Of a stretch of 64,000 bases of DNA, positions 32,739-42,645 are shown in pieces. Each line of letters opens with the position of its first letter. Positions within the stretch are counted from its first letter, which is position 1. The notes beneath the pieces are model-generated. The model was not told the DNA's origin and made no database searches. It worked only from the letters and a program-made list of their open reading frames with translations. A program made the translations under genes and the position numbers. The stretch is from contig CM076146.1 of the NCBI GenBank assembly GCA_038025085.1, forward strand, positions 16,528,001 to 16,592,000, in the 5' to 3' direction. This DNA is from Tetragonia tetragonoides (Eukaryota > Streptophyta > Magnoliopsida > Caryophyllales > Aizoaceae).

Positions 32739-33008
32739 CTAGATTTTCCTTAGAACCATTTTCATTGTCTCCTTAGGGTCAGGAAAGGGTTGAGAAGGAA
32801 GTTTACCTAAGACTTGGGACTCTAAGTTACTTAAAGATGTGCAAATCTTAGCAATTTGGGTGTCTAGATGATGTAAGTGATTTTCGTTTTTCTTTTGATG
32901 CTCAAAACCTTGTGAATGGACTTGTCCTATGTGGTTCGTCAATTGCTTAACCAACTCTTCTAGTGGAATAGATGGGTGTAGTTGAGGATTATGAGGTGCA
33001 AACGACGG
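32739..33008 (-). pseudogene. Athila-like gag C-terminal fragment
   Basis: About 90 residues: IPLEELVKQLTNHIGQVH, HLHHLDTQIAKICTSLSNLE and LGKLPSQPFPDPKE. A helical QI-x-(K/Q)-(I/L) block followed by LPSQP...P is characteristic of the end of Athila gag. The frame runs rightward into the LTR of element D at 33009, where AT-repeat codons (Tyr-Ile) are an artefact. Confidence 0.7.
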
Positions 33009-33044
33009 TGTGATACTCCAATATTTTCTATAATTACAATATCG

Positions 33045-33048
<4 letters not shown>

Positions 33049-33127
<79 letters not shown>
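33049..33127. repeat. (AT)n microsatellite
   Basis: About 39 uninterrupted AT dinucleotides, 40 bp inside the start of the LTR of element D. Confidence 0.97.
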
Positions 33128-33128
<1 letters not shown>

Positions 33129-33366
33129 TTTCGGAGATTTAAATTGTATATTTATACAATGATTAAATTTACTCAATTAAAGGAATAATATTATTAATTA
33201 TTATTATGGAAATTTCGTGATTTATATTTATCAAATTTGGAGATTTAATTAAATTATTTTATGTATGAATAAGGGTTATTCATATTGTTTTAATTAGTTT
33301 TAGTTATCACTTAAATCGAAAAATTATTCCTAAACCTAGTAGGATTGACTTTGGTTGACTAGAGAC

Positions 33367-33376
33367 CTATATAAAC
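33367..33376 (+). promoter_or_regulatory. TATA box of the element D LTR
   Basis: CTATATAAAC, followed by a CT-rich transcribed leader beginning about 40 bp downstream. This gives a short U3 of about 360 bp and a very long R-U5. Confidence 0.65.
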
Positions 33377-33477
33377 AAAAAGATGAGCAATTTCATCAGT
33401 TTGCAAAACTGCACCAAACCCTCACTTTCTCTCTCCTCTCTCACGGCACACACTCTCTCTTTCTCTCTACACTCAGC

Positions 33478-33510
<33 letters not shown>

Positions 33511-33768
33511 CCCTCTTGCTGTCGCCAGCCACCAGGCCAGCCACCAACCTTTCCCCCTTGCCGGTAATCTCTCTCTTTCTTTCTCTCTCTTTCGCTTTCT
33601 GTTTTTCTCCTCATCCCCATGTCGCGCGCGACCGCGCCACTCCGGCGTCGCCAGTTCGCCGCCTAGGAGAACGCCGGTGATGGCCGGTGTCCCCGCTCTC
33701 TTTCGCCCTCTCTCTTTCGCACACTCACTCTCTCTTTTTCTCTCTTTGCGCGATCTCTCTCTCTTCGC

Positions 33769-33800
<32 letters not shown>

Positions 33801-34841
33801 CTTGCAGCGACTCTGGCGAGTCACCGATGACCCTCACCGGCACTGGGTGGTCAGTGGGTGGTGATGGTGATGATGGGTCCGACCATGGGGCCCCTTGTGG
33901 GTGACTGTGGTCGAGACTTGCACAATAAGTTAGGGTTTCGATTTTTAATTTTCGTAATTTAATTTTTTCGATTTTCAGTATTTTTTAAGAAATTGTTTTT
34001 ATTTTTCTATACTCGTTTGGAACCCAAATCCGGATTTTTGAAAGCCTAGACTGATTGAAATAAATCAAGAAATGTAAATAAAATATTAGATCAATATTTT
34101 GCTACTGTTTAGATTTTCGTATTTACTGAATATTTCTTGGTAATTGTATTAAATTAGGACCTAACGGACAAGCGTGATCGGGTAGTGATCTGGAAGCTTA
34201 CATACTATTAAGTGAGCATTTGTTAGGTAAGCGATTGTGCCTACCTTTTTCCAAAACCCATAAAAAGGTTTTGACTTGTATGTGCTAAATGCCTATTTGT
34301 TGTGAATTTAATATGTGAAGCATGATTAAAATATATCGTCATTTGTTATGAGAATTAAAATAATATTTTTCGATGTAATTATGAATTATAATCAGCATGT
34401 TGAGTTTATAAAGTTTTGTTAATTAATTTGTTCATATGCTAATTAATGAATAAGTTATGTGATGGAGATTGTTATTATTATTATGATATATTATACGACC
34501 TAAATGGAATGGGTTATTATTGAGTGCTAATGAGAAATTTTGGATATCGTGTTTTTCTTTACTGGTGGAATAAAGGGGAAAAGAAGGGGAAGGCCGAAAT
34601 GGATCTTCTTCCATTTCGTGCCTTCTTCACTATCTCTCCTCCATTTTTCATCAAACTCTCAACCTCCATCAAAGCTCCTAGCTCCAAATCTTGAGGTTTT
34701 CTTTCTCAAATTCTTAAAAGAACTTGATTTTGCTAATTGTTCTTGAGTCTTTGAGTGTCAAAACATAAAATTCTGTGAATTTGTGAGTTTTGTGACTTTC
34801 ACTCAAATTTCCAAAAACTCCAATTTTGTTCTTCTTCATCC

Positions 34842-37665
34842 ATGGCTCCCAAACTTAGAGGAGGTAGGAAAAGGAAGGAGCAAGAGATTCTCGTGCGGGA
34901 GGCCCCGGATTTCTTTTACTCGGGTCTTCATTTCCGGTATACCCCGTCATCGGGTGGGTGAGCACCTGTTAGTCCAGGATGAGTTCCCTCGTAGTGATTT
35001 CCATCCAATCGATCGTTTGGAGCCCCGCGATCTTATTTTCAAGAAGAAGGAGCATTTGGTTACCTTTGGTACCAAATGTCGGGTATGTCGTTGTTTTTCG
35101 TTTTTGCTCTTTTAAACTTAGAAAATCATGTGTAGGCAAACATAGAATTTTTAGGTTGAGAATTGTAGTGTACCTAATGTGGAAAAACCAATTTGCGTGA
35201 AAATATTTCTCTTACTAATTTGCGAACTTCTGCAGGATTATTATTATTATATTTTTTTGCATGTGAAGAATGAATTTGTGTGAATTTCATCTTTAATGGT
35301 GGAAAATGAATTTGTGTGAAATATTTTATTTAATTTTTTAATTTTTTTTTATCGTAAAGTTAGATGATTTTGAGTAGATTTTTGGAGAATAAACTTGTGT
35401 GAAATTCATTCTCGTTGAAATTTACTCTTGTTATATTGGTTTAGCTAGAATGCAAAATTTTACGAGTTGTAAAAATTTAGGACTAAACCGGAGACTAGCT
35501 GGTAGTTGTTACTAGGATCACCTAGCTAATTGTCTTGCAATTATTTTGTTGTATATGACGTAGACCCTACCATGCGGTGTCACGGTAGCCTTTCCGGGAT
35601 TGAGAAAGCCAGTAGGTATGTGACTCCCGAGTTCAACGCTATTGTGGAGCATTGTGGCTTCGGTCACCTGTTAGCGTCTACACTTCTACTGAGCGCTCCG
35701 ACCGCTTGCTTGTTAGAGGTCTTGCGGAGCAGTACTTGGATACCACCAGTACTTTTCATTTTCCTATGGGTAAGATCATGATCACCCCTTTCGAGTTCGA
35801 TCTCATTTCCGGGCTCCCTTGCACCGGTATTCCCCTCACTTATGGAGAGGTGAGTAGGGATGACATGGTGGAGATGTTTGGGGCCAACTAGGATGGTATG
35901 AAGAATGGGCGGACTGACGTAATGGTCCAGTTCCTAACCACCCCGAGGAAGCTGAAGAAGGTCACGGCGGAGCAGCACGCCCGCCTTTTCTTGGCCAATG
36001 TTCTAGCTTGTTCCGTCTTTGCGGATAAAGCTGGTAGGTATCATGTTTACTATTTCCCGTGCTTGCGGAATTTGGACAGAGTTGCGGAGTACAATTGGGT
36101 TCTTCTCGCATACTCTTGTCTTCTACGGTATTTGAGGCAGTCTAGCTGCCTCAGTGGGGAGGAGGGCGCGTCTAACGTCTCCTTGGTCGGCTATTGGAAG
36201 GTTATGGAGGAAATTTCCTTTTACCCTTTATATACTTTGTGCTTTGACTTTTTACTCATAACATGTGCCTAATCCATGTGTTTTGCATGTCTTAGATTTG
36301 GTTTTATGAGCATTTCCCCGACTTTTGTGTGCTCATTCTTTGCTTTTGTAGGTTGGCTGGTTCCCCTGGACGGATTACCTCCCGGGCCTCTCAGAATGAT
36401 TCTTTGGTGCTCGGGAGTATGATCAGAAGAGAATCCTCATTCAGGGTCCTTTTTGTTTTGAGTTGTTCTTGGGAGAGAGACTGATTAGGCAGACTTTCTC
36501 CGACCTTCTTGCTCCGAGGATTCCTTTGGATCCTCCGGATTCTATGCTTTATCTTCGTCACCTTACCGTGGAGCAGGTAAGGACGGCCACCGTTGGGGCG
36601 AATGCCCTTGAATATTTGCTTCCGGCTGATCCTGAGGTGGATCTCATGGTGGCGTATACTGAGTTTGCTGAGGCTCGGTTGTGCCCTAACTTCTCCACCG
36701 ACCCAATGAGTAATGTACTTTGTTTCTTAGTTTCGTTTTGAAATTTAGAAATGTATCTATTATTTTTAAGTTTTTTTGCAGAGTGCTGGGAGTTCTTCGT
36801 CATCCCATGCTACTTCTTCTTCTCCGCGCCCTACTCCTCCTTCCATGTCGGTGAGTTATACTGGAGTAGACGGGTCACCTCAAGTTCTATTGATTTCTGA
36901 GTTTCGTGGTCCCAATGAGAAGGTTGACGGGTTGCCTCTACCAGCTGGTTGTAGGGGGTAAGTGGAAATCTCTTGTCACTTGCAATATTTCCTTTATGTT
37001 TATACTAACTCTTTTCTTTATGTGCACAGTTGGTTGCTGCTGAGACGCAGAAGATCTATAGGGGCATGCAGGCCCTTAAGCATTGGATTTCCAGGTTCGC
37101 GTCTTGGAGTGTGTGCACGAGTCGTTGTTCCAACGTTCGAGTGGTATGTTCATTTCCAGTAATAGTGCTTGATTTAAATTTTTTGTAATTTTCTGACCTT
37201 GAGTCTACTTCACAGCCTGTTCCCGTGGCTAGGCCTCCAGTTACTCGTGCTCCAGAGTTGGTGTCTATACCGCAGCGTCCTCCTCCAAGGCAGGAGGGTA
37301 GAGAAGTGCGTCGTGGGACGCCTCGAGCTCGAGTGGACACAGGGAACCCGCCCCAGGTACCTTATCTTCCGCAGTGGCATGCACCCCCTCTCTATATGGG
37401 GTATCCGGGTTATCCCATGCCTATATATCCTCCAGTCCCTCCGAGGGGTTCCTGGAGTTAGGAGAGTACGGGGTATGGTGGTTATCCCAACATCTCGGAG
37501 CCACCACGCCATTCACTGGATCCTGCTTACTTGACGGGTTCATTTTTTGCTTTTGACCCTAGAGCTTGGGCGATGCCTCAGCCTTGTGCTTTAGGCGCTC
37601 CATCATCAAGTGGACCCGGAGAGTCATCTCAGGCGTGTTCGAGTGCTGGCGAAGGTGGCCAGTGA
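34842..37665 (+). pseudogene. aORF1 of element C: plant-mobile-domain antisense gene, six exons
   Basis: Exons: 34842-35082, 35564-36209, 36353-about 36709, 36782-36957, 37030-37143 and 37216-37665. Starts MAPKLRGGRKRKEQEI. A one-base insertion near 34915 shifts the frame before RVFISGIPRHRVGEH. Exon 2 has the PMD-like core (STFHFPMGKIMITPFEFDL, ISGLPCTGIPLTYGEVSRDD, KKVTAEQHARLFLANVLACS) but a Trp to TAG stop at 35889-35891. The second donor is mutated (GAAATT where B has GTAATT). The exon equivalent to B exon 3 is deleted. The Pro-rich last exon has a CAG to TAG stop at 37459-37461 and ends GEGGQ. It is expressed, if at all, from the strand opposite to gag-pol. Confidence 0.72.
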
Positions 37666-38527
37666 TACTTGTTGTAGTACATTTTGAACTTTCGGGCATG
37701 TATTAAACCTGATATAAATATTGCATTTTATTCACGCACAAAAATATCACGCAAATGCCTATATGTGAATTTAATCATCTAATTTCCGAATGGGAAATCA
37801 CAAAACATGAAATCTGAGAATTTAGGATTCCCAAAAACTTAGTACATTTGGGGTACCCCTTCCCCTAAAAAATAAAAAAAGAAAGTCAAGAAATAGAAAA
37901 TAGGAAAAGATAATTAAAAGGGAAAAAATAATTAAAGAAAATAAGGAATCAGAAAATAAAAGGAAAAAAAAGGGTGGAACTTGATAATCCAAATAAAAAG
38001 AAGGAAAGAAAATGAAAAAGAGAATAAAGAGAAAAGTGGGAAGAGCTAAAATTAAGGTAAGAAAAATCTAAGGAAAGGCTTTCAAAACCTGTTCAAGTAG
38101 GAATTAGGAAGGTAGAGCTCAGTTAATGGAGAGGTCGAGTGGACCGAGGTTGTCTCTCGAAGTTGCTCGTCATGCGGCTATGCTATACAAGGTGACCGCT
38201 AGAGCTCCTAGCGGCTGTGCTAGAGCTCAAGCGGTTACCGCTTGGGAAAGCGGCTATGCCTCTTCGGCTAGCGGTTTGGCCGCTTGTCCTAGCGGTCTAG
38301 CCGCTAGCTGGAGCGGCTCAGCTGCTTGTCCTAACGGCTCAGCCGTCCAGACAAGTTGAGAGGCCGCCTGACCTTTTTTCGTCAGTTGTCTGTGTTTCCC
38401 CTAATTTTTCGACGAGAATCCAACCGTGTTCTCTATATAGTCGGGTTTCCTCCTCTTCTCTCTTTCCCACTTACTTTGAGCCCCTAGAGAGAGAAAATTC
38501 CTTGAGAGAAAATCCTTAATCTTAACC
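37666..38527 (+). promoter_or_regulatory. aORF1-aORF2 intergenic region of C with aORF2 promoter
   Basis: Contains the 3' end of aORF1 (with a purine-rich stretch 37868-38050), then an AGCGG/CCGCT cluster (38160-38350), the box GCCGCCTGACCTTTTTTCGTC (38364-38384), and a TATA box CTATATAG (38433-38440) about 90 bp before the ATG at 38528. Order and spacing match B, but only one copy of the unit is present. Confidence 0.72.
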
Positions 38528-40019
38528 ATGGTGAACTTTGATGATGTCTTTGATGCTTGGCTGGCGTCCATGACCGTAGAGGAGAGGTTAGAACTTACTC
38601 CCTTTGATCTTAATGCCTTCTTTCACCTCAAACAAGTTAAGACTTTATTGGACTTTCTTCATTCTTCTATTGAGTTTTGGGACCCAAAGTTTCATGTTTT
38701 CCGTTTTTGTGCTCATGAGATGTGCCCGTTGGTGGAGGAGTTCTCCGATATCATTGTCTTTCCAACCGAAAGCCCTCCCTCCGTTCCTTACTTCGGGAAT
38801 GCTTTTGCGGCTGATTTTTAAAAATACCTCGGGTTTTCCCCTCGTCATGTTGCCCAAGTGCTTCAAGGTGAGGGTGTTGATCTTGCTAGGCTCGTGACTC
38901 TCTTCACTTCTAGGGCCTGGGATGCGATGGTTATGAGGTACGAGAAACGTGTCTTTGTATTTTGCCTCCTCCATCGTTACTTGTTTGTTGGTGGCAGCGA
39001 AGACACTCTTATTCCATCCGAAAAGAAGTCTACCATCAACAAGGGCAAAGCTTGCCTTCTTAGGGTGACCGTGCAAATTCAATGGGCTAGCTCTCCTATG
39101 CACTTGGTTGTGGGAGAGACAATCGTTGCTTTAGATAGGATCAAGAGCAATCCTCAAGAGTCCTTCAGCGGGAGCCTTTTACTCCTTCAAGTACGTTTTT
39201 GTGATGAGCCCTTAATCTTTGCGGATTTAAGTTTATGTGGTGAAATTCTCAGCTTGTAGTGACTTGAATTTTCCTTTTGTTGTTTTTGTGTAGATATGGC
39301 TTCAAGAGAGACTCCACTTTCTTGAGGCTCCTATTGACACTAGAAAGTTCCACCTTAAGAACTTTCCGGCAATACGCCGAAAGTTCTACGAATCCTCTCG
39401 AGAGGAGTGGATAGCATACTTCTACACCGACATCCAACCGGCTTGGTTCGTCCCATGGTGGCGTACCACCAAAATTGTAGGGTGTAGTGAGAACGTGCCC
39501 TTTACGAGAATTATTGGTTTGTATACCTTGACATTCTTCCTACCGAACCGCCTCCTCCGCCAATATGGCTTAAGGCAACTGATCCCGAATGTGAGTTGCG
39601 AACCTCCTTGCCAAAGGCCTCTAACGTTCTCCTTGGTGTCTAATTGGGAACGACATTGGAACCGTCACCAAGGGTGGACTAAGCCGGTATACCCGCATTC
39701 AAACTGGTTATATAGCTTTTATGAGGAGTGGATTTGGAGTGGTGACCACCAAGTCAACCAAAGGCTCCTAGAGGAGGAAAAAGAGTTATTGAAGGCCCGC
39801 AAATATGATGAGCCAAACGGTATAAGGATTACTCCCATCGCTAGGCCCACTAAGCCATCCAAGCCTAAAACTAAGGGTAAGGTAAAAGGTAAGGCCAAGG
39901 CCCAATCTAAAAAGAGGAAGAATCTGACCTACTCGGCCAAACAAGTCCTTCAAGCTAGGCCCAATGATCACGAGGCCTCTTCTAGCAATGGTACGGAAAG
40001 ATGGGCTCCAAAAGAATGA
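38528..40019 (+). pseudogene. aORF2 of element C: DUF7745-like antisense gene, two exons
   Basis: The best copy. Exon 1 (38528-39190) starts MVNFDDVFDAWLASMTVEE and contains FWDPKFHVFRFCAHEMCPLV, EEFSDIIVFPTESPP, MRYEKRVFVFCLLHRYLFVG and SSPMHLVVGETIVALDRIKS, ending LLLQ before the donor GTACGT. The 103-nt intron ends TTTGTGTAG; exon 2 (39294-40019) is in phase and starts IWLQERLHFLEAP. It includes FVPWWRTTKIVGCSEN, NRLLRQYGLRQLIPN, the basic segment KPKTKGKVKGKAKAQSKKRK and NDHEASSS...ERWAPKE. The only stop is TAA at 38819-38821. Conserved WDP and EEF motifs match retrotransposon-linked DUF7745 proteins, as I recall them. No enzyme motif is seen. Confidence 0.75.
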
Positions 40020-40438
40020 ATGGAACTTGATGAGCTTGCTTTTTTGTGCTCAGTAGTATATTTCAAATAATGGGTTTGCATGCCCAAGTAGATGTAGTTT
40101 AGAATTGTCCTTTATTTTTTTATTATTATTTTCGCACTTTTTTTTTTATTTGAGCATGTAATGGATTTTAGCCATATTAATGAAAGACTTGCTTATTTTT
40201 GCATTAATCGAATGGATTAAAAACTCCATTAGAGATTTATTTTATTAAAGTGGTCGGGCCCAAGTTATAAGGGTTACCTATATATCCATGCGGATTCAGG
40301 CCAATGTAGTTCGTAAAACCAAATCCTTTTTTTTATTTTTATTTTTATTTTTTCCGGTCGTGGGCCCCGTATGGAAGGGTTTGACCGAGTTTGACTTAGA
40401 CTTGGTGCTTTAATGGGCTCTCTCAAAGATTTAAGTAT
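40020..40438. other. Spacer between aORF2 and integrase of element C
   Basis: Convergent intergenic DNA matching 19750-20255 in B in reverse orientation: T-rich tracts (40134-40148, 40325-40350), CCGTATGGAAGGG, and a likely polyadenylation region for aORF2. No gene is seen. Confidence 0.55.
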
Positions 40439-41400
40439 TTATGCATAGAACCGCTTACGTTGGTCCATATTTGTGAGTTGAGTGAACTCGTTGCCGTCTA
40501 AATCCATTAACTTTACCGCTCCACTGGATAATATTGTCTTGATAATGTATGGGCCGGCCCAATTAGGCTTGAACTTTTCTCGAGGGTCGACTACAATTGG
40601 TCTTACCTCTTTTAGGATTAAGTCTCCTTCTTTTAGTCCTCTAGCCTTGAATCGTTGATCAAAATGTCTCGCCATCCTTGCTTGGTAGACATGACCGTAA
40701 TGTAGGGCATTTAGTCATCTTTCGTCTAGCAAGACCAATTGGTCGTCCCGGGCTTGGATCTAATTTACTTCGGGCAATTCACTTTCCAGAGCTATCCTTA
40801 AGGAAGGGATTTCTACCTCGACTGGAAGTACTGCCTCCATTCCGTATACGAACGAATAAGACGTTGCTCTTGTTGAGGATCGAATAGTAGTTCTATATCC
40901 CCATAAGGAGAATTGTAGTTTGTCGCGCCAATCTTCGTAGTTTCCCGTCATCTTAGCTATCATTTGCTTTACATTTTTGTTTGCGGATTCTACGGAAGGT
41001 GAAGACTGTCGATGTTGAATTTTGAACTTCGTGAAAAGTTTGACAACATCCTTTTTGAATTAGGTCCCATGATCACTTATGATTTCGTGGGGTACTCCAT
41101 ATTTGGTGATGATGATGTCATGTATGAACTTTACCACGTGCTTCGACGCTATTCTTGCGTATGAACGAGCTTCGACCCATTTGGTGAAGTGATCTATCGC
41201 GAGTAGTATATATTCATGTCCTCCTTTTCCTGTAGGGGAGATTTTTCCAATAATATCAATGCCCCATGCAGAGAACGGCCATGGTGAGGTTAATGTATGT
41301 AGAGGAGTAGGAAGCCTATATTGTAAATTGGCGTGGAATTGGCAGCGTGTGCACATTCTCCCGTATTTGATGCAGTCATTTTCCATTGTAGTCTAATAGT
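40439..41400 (-). pseudogene. Element C integrase, core and C-terminus
   Basis: CTRCQFHANLQYRLPTPLHT, then WGIDIIGKISPTGKGGHEYI (first Asp), EIISDHGT (second Asp) followed by a CAA to TAA stop at 41060-41062. Near 40988-41005 an in-frame deletion of 21 nt removes the conserved RPQTNG segment, so SSPS is joined to VESANKNVKQM; the catalytic Glu seems retained. Trp to TAG stops lie at 41393-41395 and 40760-40762. C-terminal part ends RPIVVDPREKFKPNWAGPYI...LMDLDGNEF at 40439. Confidence 0.85.
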
Positions 41401-42319
41401 ATCCTTGCCTTAGGATTTTCTTTACTAAAGTCAATCCATTCATGTGGGGATCACATACGCAATTATGTATGTCGCTCATGACTGTGCTTGCCTCACGTTC
41501 CTTTAGGCATAGAAGACTTAGCCCTTGTGGAGTCTTTTTATAAAGTTTGCCTTGCACATGTATGTATTGTGCGGCTAGTCTTCTTAAGGCCCTTTGTTCC
41601 CTAGGTGTCGATTGTGAAGAGTAATTACCTTCGGCTAATAGATTAAGAATGTAAGTAAACCATTCCTCATCTTCCTCCTCATTGACGCATACCTCGAGTG
41701 CATTGGAAAAGGCAGGCTTAGTGCGCCTTTGAATCTGCACGGGCATGGTGATTACATCATTTGGAATATTTACCATGGAGGCCATCTTTGCTAAGGCATC
41801 CGCGAACTGGTTGTCCTTTCTTGGAAGGTATGTAAAACAGACGTGAGTGAAATATTTGGCTATCTTTTCAAAATATTCCTGGTAAGGTGCCAGGGATTCG
41901 GTTTTCACTCTCCACTTTTTGGAGACTTGATTTATGATGAGAGTTGAGTCTCCATATACCTTTAGGTCCTTAATTTGTAGTTCTATTGCCGCTTCTAACC
42001 AAATGATGCATGCTTCATATTCGTCACCGTTGTTAGTTACCTCATAGTCTAATTTGACGGCTATGAGAGTATGTGCTCCTTCTGGGGTGACTAATAATAC
42101 TCCTACGCCATAACCTTTTTGGTTTGATGCTCCGTCAAAGTATAACTGCCAGGTGTTTTCTTCGACATTCATTATTCCTTCATCGGGAAAGTCATGTGTG
42201 GCATCTTCGCTACTAACTGGGTTTTCAGCGAGATGTTCAGAAATGGCTTGTCCTTTGATCGCCTTTTGGTATTGAAAAGTTAGATCGAATTCTATAAGCA
42301 TGACAATCCACCTTGCTAT
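41393..42319 (-). CDS. Element C second RNase H and integrase zinc region (open fragment)
   Basis: About 309 open residues of the polyprotein: the end of the first RNase H (IARWIVMLIEFDLTFQYQ), then the archaeal-type RNase H with LYFDGASNQKGYGVGVLLV, NNGDEYEACI, VYGDSTLIINQVSKKW and NQFADALAKMAS. In order these supply D, E, D and D. The acidic NEEEDEEWF linker, LRRLAAQYIHVQGKLYKK and VMSDIHNCVCDPHMNG (zinc region) follow, to a stop at 41393. The frame is cut at its start by the CACTA element. This is the best copy of the second RNase H in the window. Confidence 0.85.
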   Translation of the reverse strand: MARWIVMLIEFDLTFQYQKAIKGQAISEHLAENPVSSEDATHDFPDEGIMNVEENTWQLYFDGASNQKGYGVGVLLVTPEGAHTLIAVKLDYEVTNNGDEYEACIIWLEAAIELQIKDLKVYGDSTLIINQVSKKWRVKTESLAPYQEYFEKIAKYFTHVCFTYLPRKDNQFADALAKMASMVNIPNDVITMPVQIQRRTKPAFSNALEVCVNEEEDEEWFTYILNLLAEGNYSSQSTPREQRALRRLAAQYIHVQGKLYKKTPQGLSLLCLKEREASTVMSDIHNCVCDPHMNGLTLVKKILRQGYY

Positions 42320-42322
42320 TCT

Positions 42323-42600
42323 CACTACGCCAAAACTGCGAAACTATAACACTCAATTAATAACGGTTATAGTAAAAACGTTATTAGATCTCTAAATTGA
42401 TAATGGTTATACTGACAACGTTATTATTATCTCTAAATTAATAACGGTTATAGTGAAAGCGTTATTAGATCATTAAATAATAACATTTATAGGCAAAACC
42501 GAATTGTTTCTTTTGCTTTTGTTTTTTGTTTTTTTTTTTTGCCGCTTGAAGGCCCTAGAGTCCCCCCATATTTGCTTATTTTTTACCTCATTTTCTCTGC

Positions 42601-42645
<45 letters not shown>

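Larger units (their letters stand above)
28786..33008 (-). mobile_element. Athila-like Ty3/gypsy element, internally deleted
   Basis: Minus-strand order: gag C-terminus (33008-32739), protease (32526-32146), about 2.1 kb noncoding, PPT (30044-30031), then a 3' LTR starting TGATAAGTGCAATATTTAA at 30030. The LTR continues at 9907-9492 across element B. Evidence for Athila: the LTR start, the AAGTGGGGGGAACT PPT, the CCTCCCAAGTAGCGCC segment before it and the gag/protease type. RT, RNase H and integrase are missing. The 5' part was cut off by insertion of element D at 33009. Confidence 0.78.
33009..34560 (+). mobile_element. 5' LTR of element D, left part
   Basis: Contains a long (AT)n run (33049-33127), a TATA box CTATATAAAC at 33367-33376, then a pyrimidine-rich (CT)n leader (33417-33800). 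It also has GGTAAGCGATTGTGCC near 34226, resembling segments of Tekay-type LTRs. With the right part (57440-58499) the LTR is about 2.6 kb. The open frames over the CT tracts (33355-33904) are low-complexity and not genes. Confidence 0.72.

Noticed and set aside
32982..33188. Frames of repeated Tyr-Ile on both strands
   Set aside because: Translation of the (AT)n microsatellite.
33355..33904. Overlapping open frames rich in Ser-Leu or Arg-Glu on both strands
   Set aside because: They lie on (CT)n tracts downstream of the LTR TATA box; composition alone gives long open frames.
34800..40019. Reading aORF1 and aORF2 as ordinary host genes
   Set aside because: The same genes in the same order and orientation relative to pol occur in element B, and aORF2 also in A, so they belong to the element family.
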